DNA of 64,000 nt from Actinoallomurus sp040655075 (GCF_040655075.1 NZ_JBFAJC010000033.1:1-64000), one strand, 5' to 3'; shown: positions 1-9,810, counted from the stretch's first letter. A program made the numbers and translations. The notes: generated by a model from the sequence alone, not told the origin.

Positions 1-43
1 CGGCACCGACAACTGGCAGCCGCCCAAACTCCCCGATTTCTGA
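1..43 (+). CDS. C-terminal tail of an unidentified upstream gene (partial)
   Basis: Reading from base 2, fourteen codons end at TGA 41-43 and give the tail GTDNWQPPKLPDF. The codons are high-GC and a strong hairpin follows, which fits the end of a real gene on the plus strand. Too little remains to assign a family. Confidence 0.4.
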   Translation, partial: GTDNWQPPKLPDF

Positions 44-69
44 CCGACCCTGACGTCCCGGCCGGATCA

Positions 70-140
70 GTCCGCCGGGCCCGCCCCCGCAGGGGCCGGC
101 CCTCCCGGGGACGGCCCTCGGCAGGGCCGGCCCGGCGGAC
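70..140 (+). terminator. Long GC-rich inverted repeat, likely terminator
   Basis: A perfect 12-base inverted repeat (GTCCGCCGGGCC at 70-81, its complement at 129-140) encloses a second nested GC palindrome. It lies 27 bases after the stop of the upstream gene. There is no T-tract, which is usual for actinobacterial terminators. The terminator role is inferred from position and stem strength. Confidence 0.5.
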
Positions 141-254
141 CGCAGGTCACGTCCCAGTGAGTGGAGCCGGCCCCGCACCGGCCGTCGCCGCGTCAAACGT
201 CGTTCCTCAACGGCCGACCGGTAGCCATTGGGTCCGGTAAAAGGACGGGGTCTT

Positions 255-1836
255 GTGAGTGACCTGAACGGGGCGCACGCCCTGGTGCGAACCCTGGTGG
301 ACAGCGGCGTCGGGGTCTGCTTCGGCAATCCCGGCACGTCCGAGATGCACTTCGTCGCAGCCCTGGACACGGTCCCGGCGATGCGCGGCGTGCTCTGCCT
401 GCATGAGGGGGTCGCCACCGGCGCCGCCGACGGGTACGGGCGGATGGCCGGCCGCCCGGCCGCGGCCCTCCTGCACCTCGGCCCAGGCCTGGCGAACGGC
501 ATCGCCAACCTGCACAACGCCCGGCGCGCGCACTCTCCGGTCCTCACCATCGTCGGTGATCATGCCACCTCACCAGCCGCTCGACTCGCCCCTGCAGGCC
601 GACATCGACGCGCTCGCCCGGTCGGTCTCCTCCTGGGTACGCCGTTCCGGCTCGGCCGACGCCCTCGGCCCTGACGCCGCCGCGGCCGTCGCGGCGACGA
701 TGAGCGCCTCCCGCGATGTCCCGGACCTGGACGACGGCCCGGACCGCACGGGAACCTCCGGCTCGGTAGCGACTCTCATCGTGCCCGCGGACGTCTCCTG
801 GTCACCGGGAGCCCGGCCGGCGGCCCCGGTGCCTGCGGCCGCCGGGGCCGACGCCCTCCGAACCGTTGCCGCGGTGTTGCTCTCGGACGAGCCCGCCGCG
901 CTCGTCCTGGACGGCGCGGCATTGAGCGCGCCCGGCCTGCGTGCCGCCGACCGCATCGCCCGCGCCACCGGGACGCGCCTGTTCTGCCCGACCTGGCCCG
1001 CCCGCTGGCGCCGGGGGGCCGGCATCCCGGCGGTCGAGCCATTCGCCTACCGCGGCGAGGACGTCGCTGGTCAACTACGCGACGTGCGGCATCTGATCTT
1101 GGCCGGTGCCCGGCCCCCGGTGACGTCGTTCGGCTATCCGGGGCGGCCCGGGGCGTTGACCCCACCCGGCGCGCGCGTGCACCGGCTGGGCACCGACATC
1201 ATCGCCACGCTGACCAGGTTGGCCGCGATCGTCGCCCCGGACATCGAGCCGGTGCCCGCGACGCCCGCCCGGCCGGCGTTGCCCACCGGTCCGCTGACGA
1301 ACCGGACCTGGGCCGAGGTGGTCGGCGCGCTGCTGCCGGAGAACTCGATCGTGTGCGACGAGTCGATCACCGCGGGCATGGGCACGCTGCCCGCCGCGAC
1401 CGCCGGCGCGCCCGCGCACGACCTGCTCGGCCTCACCGGGCTGGCGATCGGCCAAGGGCTGCCGCTCGCAGTCGGCGCCGCCATCGCGTGCCCGGAGCGG
1501 CCGGTGATCTGCCTGGAGGCCGACGGCAGCGCCATGTACACGCTGCCGGCACTGTGGACCCAGGCCCGCGAGCACCTCGACATCACCACGATCATCCTCA
1601 ACAACCGGTCATACGCGATCCTGCGCGCGGAACTCGAACGGGTCGGTGCCGCGGCGACCGGCGGCGCGGCCGCACGCATGCTCGACCTGTCAAGCCCGGA
1701 CCTGGACTTCGTCGCCCTCGCCACAGGCATGGGCGTTCCCGCCACCAAAGCCACGACCGCAGAGGAACTCACCGCACACCTCACCGCCGCACTGGCCACA
1801 CCCGGGCCACACCTGATCGAGGCCGTACTCGAATAA
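255..1836 (+). pseudogene. TPP-dependent acetolactate-synthase-family enzyme (IlvX-like), frameshifted
   Basis: GTG 255 follows an AAAGGACG ribosome site. The first frame encodes the PYR domain of the acetolactate synthase/IlvX group (NPGTSEMHFVAALD, then HEGVATGAADGY with the cofactor-activating Glu at residue 51) up to GDHAT. At about 570 the homologous reading moves to another frame, resuming as QPLDSPLQADIDAL and continuing through the C-terminal TPP domain (ADGSAMYTLPALWTQ, then NNRSYAIL) to TAA 1836. Relatives read GDHATYH at the junction, so loss of two bases (AC) explains the break. Unshifted, the first frame stops at 674. Length would be about 527 residues, normal for the family. The rest is undamaged, so a recent mutation or a sequencing error are both possible. 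IlvX-like enzymes catalyse or resemble ThDP-dependent 2-oxoacid condensation; the real substrate is unknown. Confidence 0.8.
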
Positions 1837-1854
1837 CGTCCACGGCCTTCCTCG

Positions 1855-1876
1855 CCGCCCTCCGTCCGGCGGGCGG
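1855..1876. terminator. Short hairpin between convergent genes
   Basis: CCGCCC (1855-1860) and GGGCGG (1871-1876) form a 6-bp stem around a 10-base loop in the 41-bp gap between the tail-to-tail TPP-enzyme and eccC genes. A bidirectional terminator is plausible but the stem is short. Confidence 0.3.
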
Positions 1877-1877
1877 G

Positions 1878-4800
1878 TCAGTCCAGCAGGGCCGTCTGCA
1901 TCTGTACCGTCTTGCGCCGGGCGATCCGCAGTGCCCGGCCGGGCGGCAGGATGCGGCCCTTGACGTTGCCGAACAAGAAGCCCTCGTCCGGTGGGCAGGA
2001 CATCAGCAGGGACGGCGTGTTGACCTCCTGGAGCCGTCGCATCATCATCTCGCCCAGGCCGCGCCCGGCGCCCGCGGCGGATCGGGCGACGACCAGGTGC
2101 AGGCCGACCTCGTACCCGAGCGCGAGATGGGGCATGAGCGGGTCGAACGGATGCTGCATCGGGCCCGCGCCGACCATGTCGTAGTCATCGACCAGGATGA
2201 ACAGCCGGGGTCCGCTCCACCAGTCGCACAGCCGCATCCGGGCCGGCGCGATGTCCGGCCCCGGCACGCGAGCCTGGATCGCCCGCCCGGCACCGTCCAC
2301 GAGGTCGCGCAGCGCGTCGATCGAGACGGCGTGCCCGAGCCGATACGCCTCGGGTACCGCCTCGACCAGCTCGCGGCGGTAGTCCACCACCATGATGCGG
2401 GCCTCGTCGGGCGTGTAGTGCGAGGTGATGGCCTTGGCCATGAGCCGCAGCAGATTCGTCTTGCCGCACTCGGTGTCGCCGACCACGATCATGTGAGGGT
2501 TCTCGCCGAAGTCGTGCCACACGGTGGAGAGCCGCTCCTCCTCCAGGCCGAGGGGCACCCGGAAGTCGCCCTCGGGCGCGGGCAGATCGCTCGCGTTCAA
2601 CACGGCCGGCAGCATTCGCACCGGTGGTGCGGGCGGACCCGCCCAGCTCTCGTTCACCGCGGAGACCAGCCCGGAGATGCCGCCGGCGAGGTCGCCGGCG
2701 CTCTCCACCGAGTCGATGCGCGGCAGCGCGGTGAGGTAGTGCAGCTTGCTGTCGCGGGTCATACCGCGCCCGGGCAGGCGCGGCACGGAGGCCGCGCGGC
2801 GAGAGTCGATCTCCGAGTCCATCGGATCGCCCATCCGCAACTCCAGGTGCGTCGCGGCCTGGTCGCGCACGGCCGCCGACAGCTCGACCCAGCGGGCGGT
2901 GGTGACGATGAGGTGGATGCCGTAGTTGAGGCCTCGGGCGGCGATCGCGTTGAACGTCTGGACATGCCGGTCGTAGTCCTGCCGGAGGGTCGACCATCCG
3001 TCCACGATGAGGAACACGTCGCCGTGCGGCTGGTCGGCGAACTCCCCCTCGGCCCGGCGCCGCCGGTAGGTCGCCATCGAGTCGATCCCGTGAGTGAGGA
3101 AGAACTGCTCGCGGTCGGTGAGCAGCGCGGTGACCTCGGCGATCGTCCGGCTGACGCGTTCGGCGTCCATGCGCGTGGCGACCCCGGCGACGTGCGGGAG
3201 GCCGGCGAGGCCGGCGAGCGTGCCGCCGCCGAAGTCGAGGCAGTAGAACTGCACCTCGCGCGGGGTGTGGGTGAGCGCCAGCGCGGTGATGATGGTGCGG
3301 ACGAGCGTGCTCTTGCCGCTCTGCGGGCCGCCGGCGATGGCGACGTGGCCGCCCGCGCCGTTCAGGTCGACGACCAGCAGGTCGCGGATCTGCTCGAAGG
3401 GCCGGTCGACGATGCCCACCGGCACCGTGAGCTCGCCGCGGAACTCCCAGTCGGCGGTCGTGAGGCCGAGAGCCTCGTCGGGCTCGAGCGGCGGGAGGAT
3501 CTGGTCGAGGGTCGGGGGCGCGTCCAGCGGCGGCAGCCACACCTGATGGGCGGGCGGCCCGGCGTCGCGCAACCGGTCGACCGCGACCGACAGCAGCGTC
3601 TCCGCGGTCTCCTCGGGCTCCTCCTCGGTCTCTTCGGGTTCGACCGGCTCGACCGGCGCGACCCGCGAGGCGGACCACGGCACGACCTGGCTCGCGACCC
3701 GTGCCTGGTCGGCCTTGGCGCGCGCCCGGTACGGCCCGGAGGAATAGGCGGCGCGAAACCGCGTCAGCGCCTCGACGCCGGTCTTGAGGAAGCCGCTGCC
3801 GGGCTGCGGCGGCAGCGTGTGCGCGTCGGGCACGCCGAGCACGCCGCGGCTCTCCATGGCCGAGAACGTGCGCAGGCCGATGCGGTACGACAGGTGGCTC
3901 TCCAGCTGATGCATCCGGCCCTCGTCGAGCCGCTGAGAGGCGAGCAGCAGGTGCACGCCGAGGCTGCGGCCGAGCCGGCCGATCATCACGAACAGCTCCA
4001 TGAAGTCGCGGTGCGCGGCGAGCAGCTCGCTGAACTCGTCCACCACCACGAACAGGCTCGGCAGGGGCTCCAGCGGCGTGCCGGCGGCGCGCGCCTTCTC
4101 GTATTCCAGCACGGAGACGTAGTTGCCGGCAGCGCGCAGCAGCTCCTGACGCCGCATCAGCTCGCCGTGGATGGCGTCGCGCATGCGAGAGACCAGGGCC
4201 GCCTCGTCGGCCAGGTTGGTGATGACCGCGGAGACGTGCGGCAGCTCGTCCAGGCCGAGGAAGGTCGCGCCGCCCTTGAAATCGACCAGGACGAAGTTGA
4301 GCGTCTCGGATGAGTTGGTCAGCGCCATCGCCAGCACGAGGGTGCGCAGCAGTTCGCTCTTGCCCGAGCCGGTGGCGCCGATCAGCATGCCGTGCGGTCC
4401 GGTGCCGCCCTGGGCGGACTCCTTGATGTCCAGCTCCACCAGCGTCCCGTCGGCGCCGACCGCGATCGGCACCCGCAGCCGCTCGGCGGGGGTGCGCTTG
4501 CGCCACAGAGTCGCCGGATCGTGACGGTAAAGGTCGGGGATGCCCAGCAGCGTCGCCAGGTCGGTGGTGGACGACAGGGGTTCCGCGCTCTCGCCGCCCA
4601 CGCCCAGCCGGTACGGCGCGAGCCGCTTGGCCAGTGCGGTCGCGCCTCGCACGCCCAAGTCGTCGGGCCGCCCGAGCAGGGTCGTCTGCTCCTTGCGGTC
4701 TCGGTCGGTGCGGACGAGCCGGAGCTCGCCGTCCCGCACATCGAGGCGCAGGGTCGTACGGCCGGGCCGCCAGGTCAGCGCCCCGCTCAGGTCGATGACG

Positions 4801-5828
4801 GTGACATTGCGCATCCCCGGGCCGTCCAGCGGATGCCCGGAGGGGACGGTGGCGCCGTCCACCACGATGAGCGTGAAGGGCTCTTCGCGGCCGCTCTGGG
4901 CCTCCGGGTCGTACTGCGGGCGCTCCCAGAACTCCGCTCCGAGCATTCCCTCCAGCTCCGGGAAGTCCCTGGCGATCATGCGGACCGGCCCGGCGCCGTC
5001 ATCGTCGTGCGGGTTCAGGTTGTGCGGCAGCCACTTGGCCCACTCCCACTCCGCCCGGCGGTCGGGCGCGACGCACAGCGCGACCCACAGATCGTCCGGG
5101 CAGTGGAAGACCACGAGCTGCGCGATCATCGCCCGCACCATCCCGCGGAGGGACTCCTCGTCCCCGCGCATCAGCAGCCGGGCCCAGGATCGCAGGTAGA
5201 CGGCGGTGGGCTGATCGGGCACGGTGGCGTACGCGCGAATGAAGCTGCGCAGCGCGTGCGCGGTGAGGGGTTCGAGGTCCTCGACCGGCTTGGTGGACGT
5301 CGGCGACAGCCGCAGCCCCAGCTTCTGCTCGCCGACCGCCAGCCGCGCCTCGGCGAAGTCCGGGTCGGCCGGGCGGCGTTCCCACATCCGCGTGGTGCCG
5401 ACCATGGACCACAGCGTCTGTGGCGCCGGGTGCCGCCAGGCCAGGGACTTCTGCTGGTCCTGCACTGCCTGGCGCACCTTGCGCCGGGTCTGGGTCAGGT
5501 ACCGCAGGTAGTCGCGGCGCGCGCCCTTCAGCTTCTGCTTGCGCTCGCCGCCGCGGCGCATGACGTTGCCCAGGAGCATGGCGCCGGCGGAGGCGACCAT
5601 CAGGATCAGCGCGATCGGCAGGAAGCCGTTGAGCGCGCTGCCGCCGCCGCGGGTCATGTACATCATCATCATGGCCGCCGACATCAGTGCCATCGGCAGG
5701 TACGTCCAGATGGCGGACGAGTCCGGCACCGTCTCGGGCAGGGTGGGCGGCTCTTGAAGGTTGATCTCTCCGTCGGGCATCTCTGGCGCGCGTCGGCGCG
5801 CCGGCCTGCGGAAAAGCACAAAACTCAA
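1878..5828 (-). CDS. eccC: Type VII secretion ATPase EccC (three FtsK/SpoIIIE ATPase domains)
   Basis: 1316 residues, the normal size of an undivided EccC. The start is TTG 5828, set by GGAGG seven bases upstream and by the family N-terminus (FRRPARR, then PEMPDGEINLQEPP). Longer in-frame extensions lack homology. Two membrane segments lie at about 41-58 and 66-88. Three P-loops follow: GATGSGKSE near 484, GGPQSGKST near 833 and GDTECGKTN near 1118, matching the three ATPase domains of mycobacterial EccC. Acidic Walker B strands (LVDFKGG, VVVDEF, CLDFGGG, MVVDYRR) are visible. EccC is the motor that recognises WXG100 C-termini and drives export through the inner membrane complex. It is transcribed away from eccD/eccB rather than being part of their operon, which is uncommon. 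Confidence 0.96.
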   Translation of the reverse strand: MSFVLFRRPARRRAPEMPDGEINLQEPPTLPETVPDSSAIWTYLPMALMSAAMMMMYMTRGGGSALNGFLPIALILMVASAGAMLLGNVMRRGGERKQKLKGARRDYLRYLTQTRRKVRQAVQDQQKSLAWRHPAPQTLWSMVGTTRMWERRPADPDFAEARLAVGEQKLGLRLSPTSTKPVEDLEPLTAHALRSFIRAYATVPDQPTAVYLRSWARLLMRGDEESLRGMVRAMIAQLVVFHCPDDLWVALCVAPDRRAEWEWAKWLPHNLNPHDDDGAGPVRMIARDFPELEGMLGAEFWERPQYDPEAQSGREEPFTLIVVDGATVPSGHPLDGPGMRNVTVIDLSGALTWRPGRTTLRLDVRDGELRLVRTDRDRKEQTTLLGRPDDLGVRGATALAKRLAPYRLGVGGESAEPLSSTTDLATLLGIPDLYRHDPATLWRKRTPAERLRVPIAVGADGTLVELDIKESAQGGTGPHGMLIGATGSGKSELLRTLVLAMALTNSSETLNFVLVDFKGGATFLGLDELPHVSAVITNLADEAALVSRMRDAIHGELMRRQELLRAAGNYVSVLEYEKARAAGTPLEPLPSLFVVVDEFSELLAAHRDFMELFVMIGRLGRSLGVHLLLASQRLDEGRMHQLESHLSYRIGLRTFSAMESRGVLGVPDAHTLPPQPGSGFLKTGVEALTRFRAAYSSGPYRARAKADQARVASQVVPWSASRVAPVEPVEPEETEEEPEETAETLLSVAVDRLRDAGPPAHQVWLPPLDAPPTLDQILPPLEPDEALGLTTADWEFRGELTVPVGIVDRPFEQIRDLLVVDLNGAGGHVAIAGGPQSGKSTLVRTIITALALTHTPREVQFYCLDFGGGTLAGLAGLPHVAGVATRMDAERVSRTIAEVTALLTDREQFFLTHGIDSMATYRRRRAEGEFADQPHGDVFLIVDGWSTLRQDYDRHVQTFNAIAARGLNYGIHLIVTTARWVELSAAVRDQAATHLELRMGDPMDSEIDSRRAASVPRLPGRGMTRDSKLHYLTALPRIDSVESAGDLAGGISGLVSAVNESWAGPPAPPVRMLPAVLNASDLPAPEGDFRVPLGLEEERLSTVWHDFGENPHMIVVGDTECGKTNLLRLMAKAITSHYTPDEARIMVVDYRRELVEAVPEAYRLGHAVSIDALRDLVDGAGRAIQARVPGPDIAPARMRLCDWWSGPRLFILVDDYDMVGAGPMQHPFDPLMPHLALGYEVGLHLVVARSAAGAGRGLGEMMMRRLQEVNTPSLLMSCPPDEGFLFGNVKGRILPPGRALRIARRKTVQMQTALLD

Positions 5829-6153
5829 CGGACAGCCTCCTGCGTGTGCGGCACGGCACCGGCGGACGAGATCGGCGGTGTGCGGAGAGCAGCCGAGAGG
5901 AGTGAGCGAACCCGCTGGCAGGCATCGTACAGCGATCGACCGGTGACGGTACATTTCGGATCCCGTGTGAACCGGATGTCGCTCGCGTACGTATGCCTCA
6001 CCGGAGAGCACTGACGAGACTTGAACGAACAACTGAACACGCCGCGCCCCATGTCCCTCTGTCCGCAGAAAGACGCGCACGCCTCATGAGAGAACCCAGC
6101 AAGCGAATCGACCGGCCCGATGCTCGGCGCGCCCTTCCGGAAACGGGGGACTC
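5829..6153. promoter_or_regulatory. Divergent intergenic region between eccC and eccD
   Basis: This 325-bp gap must carry promoters for eccC (leftward) and for the eccD-to-giant-gene unit (rightward). It is somewhat less GC-rich around 5950-6030 (GGTACATTTCGGATCC; TTGAACGAACAACTGAAC). A TACGAT-like -10 can be read on the minus strand near 5930, but no well-spaced -35 accompanies it, so no exact promoter is called. No ORF here has coding character apart from spurious extensions of eccC. Confidence 0.5.
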
Positions 6154-7545
6154 GTGAGCAACGGCGCGGCGGGACTGTGCCGGCTGACGGTGCGCGCGCC
6201 GAACAAGGACATCGACCTCGCCGTCCCCACCGATGTTCCGGTCGCCGACCTGCTTCCGGCCGTGCTCGGGTACGGCGGCGACGACCTCGGCGAGGCCGGT
6301 CTCGAACACGAGGGCTGGGTGCTCCAGCGGCTCGGCGGTGCTCCACTCGACGAGGAGGCCACCCTCGACTCGCTCGGCCTGCGCGACGGCGACACGCTCT
6401 ACCTGAGGGCCCGCACCGAGGCGCTGCCGGAGGTACGGCTGGACGACATCGTCCACGGCATCTCGACCACCATGGACGAGAGCGCGCACGGCTGGAACCC
6501 GCAGGCGAGCCGGCGGCTGCTGCGCGGGCTGACGCTGGTGGCCCTCCTCGGCGTGCTGGTGATCCTGGCCCTGCCGGGCGGGGGGCTGCAGCGCGAGATC
6601 GCCGCGGGCGCGTTCGCGCTGCTGCTGCTGGCGGGCGCCGCCGCCGCGAGCCGTGCCATGGGGGACGCCGCCGCGGCCGCGCTCCTGGGCGCGATGGTCG
6701 GCCCCTACCTCATGCTGCCCGCCTGGCTGCTGCCCGGCGGCGCGCTGACCGGCCCGGACCACTGGCAGACGTTCGGCGCCCGGCTGCTGGCCGCGTCCGC
6801 GGCCGAGGCGGGCGGATCAGTGCTCGCGCTGGCCGTCGTGGCGGCCTACACCGCGTTCTTCGTGGGCGCGACCGTGTTCGCGATTTCGGGCGCGCTCGGC
6901 GGCGTCCTGATGATGGTCTGGGGGATGCCGCCCGAGCACGCGGCGAGCATCGTCGCCCTGGCGGCGGTCGCCTTCGCCGCGTTCGTGCCGCCCTTGTCGT
7001 TCCGGCTGTCGGGGATGCGGACACCACCGCTGCCGACCAGACCCGAACAGCTTCAAGAGGGAATCGAGCCGCGTTCGCCGTCGGCCGTGGCCGCCCGCGC
7101 GGTCATCGCGGACACGTGGATGACCGCCCTGTACGCGACGGTCGGCCTGACCTGCGCCCTCTGCCTGACGGCGCTGGCACGGGGCGGCGATCTCAGCCAC
7201 CTTGTGCTGACCGTCGCGCTGTCCCTGCTCCTGGTGCTGCACAGCCGAGCCGCCGGCAACGTCTGGCAGCGCCTGTCCCTGGTCGCTTCAGGGGCCTGGG
7301 GCGCCGTCATGCTCGTCACCCTCCAGGTAGCGCGGACCGATCCGGGCAGCCGGGTGCTGCCGGCCGTCGCGGTGGCGGCGGCCGGTGCGACGCTCCTCAT
7401 CGCCGGATGGGTCGTGCCGGGCCGCCGGCTCGTGCCGTACTGGGGTCGGGGGGCGGAGCTCTTGCAGAGCCTCGTGGCGATCAGCCTGCTGCCACTGGTC
7501 CTGTGGGTCCTGGGCGTGTACGGCGAGCTGCGGGCGATCGGCTGA
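6154..7545 (+). CDS. eccD: Type VII secretion integral membrane protein EccD
   Basis: 463 residues from GTG 6154, preceded by GAAACGGGGGA. Residues 1-90 form a YukD/ubiquitin-like domain (CRLTVRAPNKDIDLAVP, then LGLRDGDTLYLRAR). A linker is followed by about eleven hydrophobic helices from residue 127 to the C-terminus, the standard EccD architecture and length. EccD dimers form the membrane vestibule of the ESX complex, with the ubiquitin-like domain contacting EccC in the cytoplasm. It is the first gene of the long rightward unit and is followed 30 bases later by eccB. Confidence 0.95.
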   Translation: MSNGAAGLCRLTVRAPNKDIDLAVPTDVPVADLLPAVLGYGGDDLGEAGLEHEGWVLQRLGGAPLDEEATLDSLGLRDGDTLYLRARTEALPEVRLDDIVHGISTTMDESAHGWNPQASRRLLRGLTLVALLGVLVILALPGGGLQREIAAGAFALLLLAGAAAASRAMGDAAAAALLGAMVGPYLMLPAWLLPGGALTGPDHWQTFGARLLAASAAEAGGSVLALAVVAAYTAFFVGATVFAISGALGGVLMMVWGMPPEHAASIVALAAVAFAAFVPPLSFRLSGMRTPPLPTRPEQLQEGIEPRSPSAVAARAVIADTWMTALYATVGLTCALCLTALARGGDLSHLVLTVALSLLLVLHSRAAGNVWQRLSLVASGAWGAVMLVTLQVARTDPGSRVLPAVAVAAAGATLLIAGWVVPGRRLVPYWGRGAELLQSLVAISLLPLVLWVLGVYGELRAIG

Positions 7546-7575
7546 TCCGGAACAGGAGAGGACGGGTACGAGACG

Positions 7576-9066
7576 ATGCAGTCTCGTCGAGACCAGGTTC
7601 AGGCCCACCTGTTCGTCATGGGCCGGATCACCTCTGGAATGCTGCGGGCCGACCCGGACGCTCCAGAGAGTCCGCAGGGCCGGACGAACCGCAGTACGGC
7701 CGGCGGGATCGTCGTGGCCGTGCTGCTGTGCGCCGCGGCGTTCGTCTGGGGGATGATCTCCCCTGGCCAGTCCGGCTCGTGGCGTGACGCCAAAAACCTC
7801 ATCGTCGATCAGGACACCGGCGCCTCGTACCTGTACGTGGACGGTCGGCTGCGGCCGGTCCGCAACTACACGTCGGCGCGCCTGATCGGCGGTCCCAAGA
7901 TGAAGACCGTCAAGGTGCGCACGAAATCGCTGAACGGCGAGCCGCACGGTCAGCCGGTCGGCATCTCCGGCGCGCCGGCCTCGTTGCCCGGCTCGGGCGA
8001 CCTCAGCCGGGACCCCTGGTCGGTGTGCACGGGGTCGGACGGCAACGGGTCGGCCACGTCCGCCACCACGCTCGCCGTGGGCGTGGGCGCCGCGGACGAC
8101 GACGCCCCGCTGACGGCGGGCGAGGGCATGCTCGTGACCGGCCCGGACTCCACGGTCTACCTCGTATGGCAGGGGAGCCGGCTGCGGGTGAACCAGAAGG
8201 GCGGCGCGTTGTCCGCGCTCGGCTACGCGGGTCGGACCCCGGCTCCGGTCTCGGCGGCGTTCCTCGACGCGCTGCCAGCGGGCCCGGACCTGGCCGCGCC
8301 GGCGGTGCCCGGCATGGGCACCGCCGGACCGGCCCTCGAGGGACGCGCGACCCGTATCGGGCAGGTGTTCAAGGTCGGCGTGATCGGTTCCGCGCCCCGC
8401 TACTACCAGCTTCGCCAGAACGGCCTGACCGGGGTCAGCGCCATGGTCGCCGACCTGACGCTGGGCGACGCGAAGGTCCGGCGCCTGGCGTACGGGGGGC
8501 ACAGCGGGGCCGCGGTCACGCTGCCGCCGGACGCCGTGAACGGGCACCTCGCCCCGGCGGACCCGGCGGCGTCCGCCGGCGCGCAGCCGGAGACGCCGCC
8601 CCGCCTGGTGGACCGCGGTACGACACAGGCCACGTGTGTACGCGTCGCGCCGGGTATCTCGGGCCCGCGGGTGAGCGTGGCCATGACGGATCCGGCGGCG
8701 CTCGGTATGTCCACCCAGGCGGCCGCCTCGACGGCCTGCGTCCCGGTGGAGCGGATCACCGCCCCGCCGGGCGGCGGCGTGCTCGTGCACGCCCTGGCGG
8801 CCGGCGGCGGTGCGGGTGGCGGCACGACCTACCTCGTGACCGACTTGGGCACCAAGTATCGCGTGCCGAGCGACGGCGACCTCGCGGCGCTCGGCTACTC
8901 GTCCGGGGAGGCGGTGGCGTTGCCGTCGACGCTGCTCGCGATGTTGCCGACCGGCCCGGATCTGAGCGGGTCGAACGCGTCGTCGGGCGTCAGCACGCCG
9001 GTGACGGAGCCGTGCGCACCTGGCGGGCAAGGCGGCGACAAGCCCACGACAAGTAGGAAGCCCTAG
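7576..9066 (+). CDS. eccB: Type VII secretion protein EccB
   Basis: 496 residues from ATG 7576, with AGGAGAGGA upstream. The N-terminus MQSRRDQVQAHLFVMGRI is the EccB signature. A single transmembrane helix lies at about 42-61, followed by a long extracytoplasmic domain with repeated VTGPD/YLV and GPDL motifs typical of EccB repeats. EccB belongs to the ESX core with EccC and EccD. The gene lies between eccD and the WXG100 pair. eccE and the mycosin protease gene mycP, often linked to it, are absent from the window. Confidence 0.95.
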   Translation: MQSRRDQVQAHLFVMGRITSGMLRADPDAPESPQGRTNRSTAGGIVVAVLLCAAAFVWGMISPGQSGSWRDAKNLIVDQDTGASYLYVDGRLRPVRNYTSARLIGGPKMKTVKVRTKSLNGEPHGQPVGISGAPASLPGSGDLSRDPWSVCTGSDGNGSATSATTLAVGVGAADDDAPLTAGEGMLVTGPDSTVYLVWQGSRLRVNQKGGALSALGYAGRTPAPVSAAFLDALPAGPDLAAPAVPGMGTAGPALEGRATRIGQVFKVGVIGSAPRYYQLRQNGLTGVSAMVADLTLGDAKVRRLAYGGHSGAAVTLPPDAVNGHLAPADPAASAGAQPETPPRLVDRGTTQATCVRVAPGISGPRVSVAMTDPAALGMSTQAAASTACVPVERITAPPGGGVLVHALAAGGGAGGGTTYLVTDLGTKYRVPSDGDLAALGYSSGEAVALPSTLLAMLPTGPDLSGSNASSGVSTPVTEPCAPGGQGGDKPTTSRKP

Positions 9067-9106
9067 AAAGAGTAGGTAGAGGGCACCGGACTAGAAGGGA
9101 CGGCGA

Positions 9107-9448
9107 ATGGCAGCCAGCGGAATGCAGCAATCAGAGGCAACGGCGACCAGGAACGGCGTCAACGCGCTCGAGCAGGCGTTCACCGGCATCACCAAGATCC
9201 GGCAGGACGTCGAGGCCACGCGCTTCAATCTCGCCTCCGGCTACAAGGGTTCGGACGGCAAGTTGTTCGGCGACCTCGTCAACAACTGGGAGCAGCAGGC
9301 GGACGTCATCCTCACCAACCTGCGGGACATGGTCGACAAGCTCAACCAGACCCTCGCCGCCCAGCACAAGCAGCAGGGGTCGAGCAACGACCAGATCAAC
9401 CGGGCGTACAGCCAGGCACAGGGCGTCTTCAACGCCCTCCACGGCTGA
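9107..9448 (+). CDS. WXG100-family secreted protein with YKG in place of WXG
   Basis: 113 residues from ATG 9107, with AAGGGA upstream. Size, helical character and position before a canonical WXG100 gene mark it as an ESX small substrate. At the mid-protein turn, where WXG is expected, it reads GYKGSDG (residues 45-51), so Tyr replaces Trp. The C-terminal helix (NRAYSQAQGVFNALHG) has no YxxxD/E export motif, so export would depend on its partner. It probably forms a four-helix heterodimer with the product of 9490-9810. Confidence 0.85.
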   Translation: MAASGMQQSEATATRNGVNALEQAFTGITKIRQDVEATRFNLASGYKGSDGKLFGDLVNNWEQQADVILTNLRDMVDKLNQTLAAQHKQQGSSNDQINRAYSQAQGVFNALHG

Positions 9449-9489
9449 CCGGCCTTCTTCATTCCGCTGATGAGAAACGAGGAACCTCG

Positions 9490-9810
9490 ATGAGCGACTT
9501 CGGTGACGGCTACATCTACGTCGACTACTCGCATGTGAACAACGCCGCCGACGACCTGGTCGCCCAGACCCGGGCCATCGCGCAGACGATCTCCAACATG
9601 GAGGCCGAGCTCACGCAGCTCAAGCAGAGCTGGATCGGTGACGACAAGGACGTCTACCACCAGAAGCAGACCGCGTGGGACAACGCCGTCAAGGCGATGG
9701 AGAACATGCTCAACAGTCACTCCCAGCTCCTGGACGAGATCTCCGGAAGCTACAAGTACAACGAGAACAACCTCAGCCAGATGTGGTCCGAGGTACGCAT
9801 CGGCGGCTGA
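9490..9810 (+). CDS. WXG100-family secreted protein (canonical)
   Basis: 106 residues from ATG 9490, preceded by GAGGAA. The WIG turn lies at residues 48-50 (QSWIGDD) between two helices, and Y88-KYN-E92 matches the YxxxD/E type VII export signal. The gene is 41 bases after its YKG paralogue, the usual EsxA/EsxB-like pairing. A strong hairpin follows immediately. Confidence 0.93.
   Translation: MSDFGDGYIYVDYSHVNNAADDLVAQTRAIAQTISNMEAELTQLKQSWIGDDKDVYHQKQTAWDNAVKAMENMLNSHSQLLDEISGSYKYNENNLSQMWSEVRIGG

Noticed and set aside
5829..6080. 84-codon upstream extension of EccC to ATG
   Set aside because: The extension has no similarity to EccC N-termini, while TTG 5828 has a well-placed GGAGG and starts exactly at the family N-terminus.
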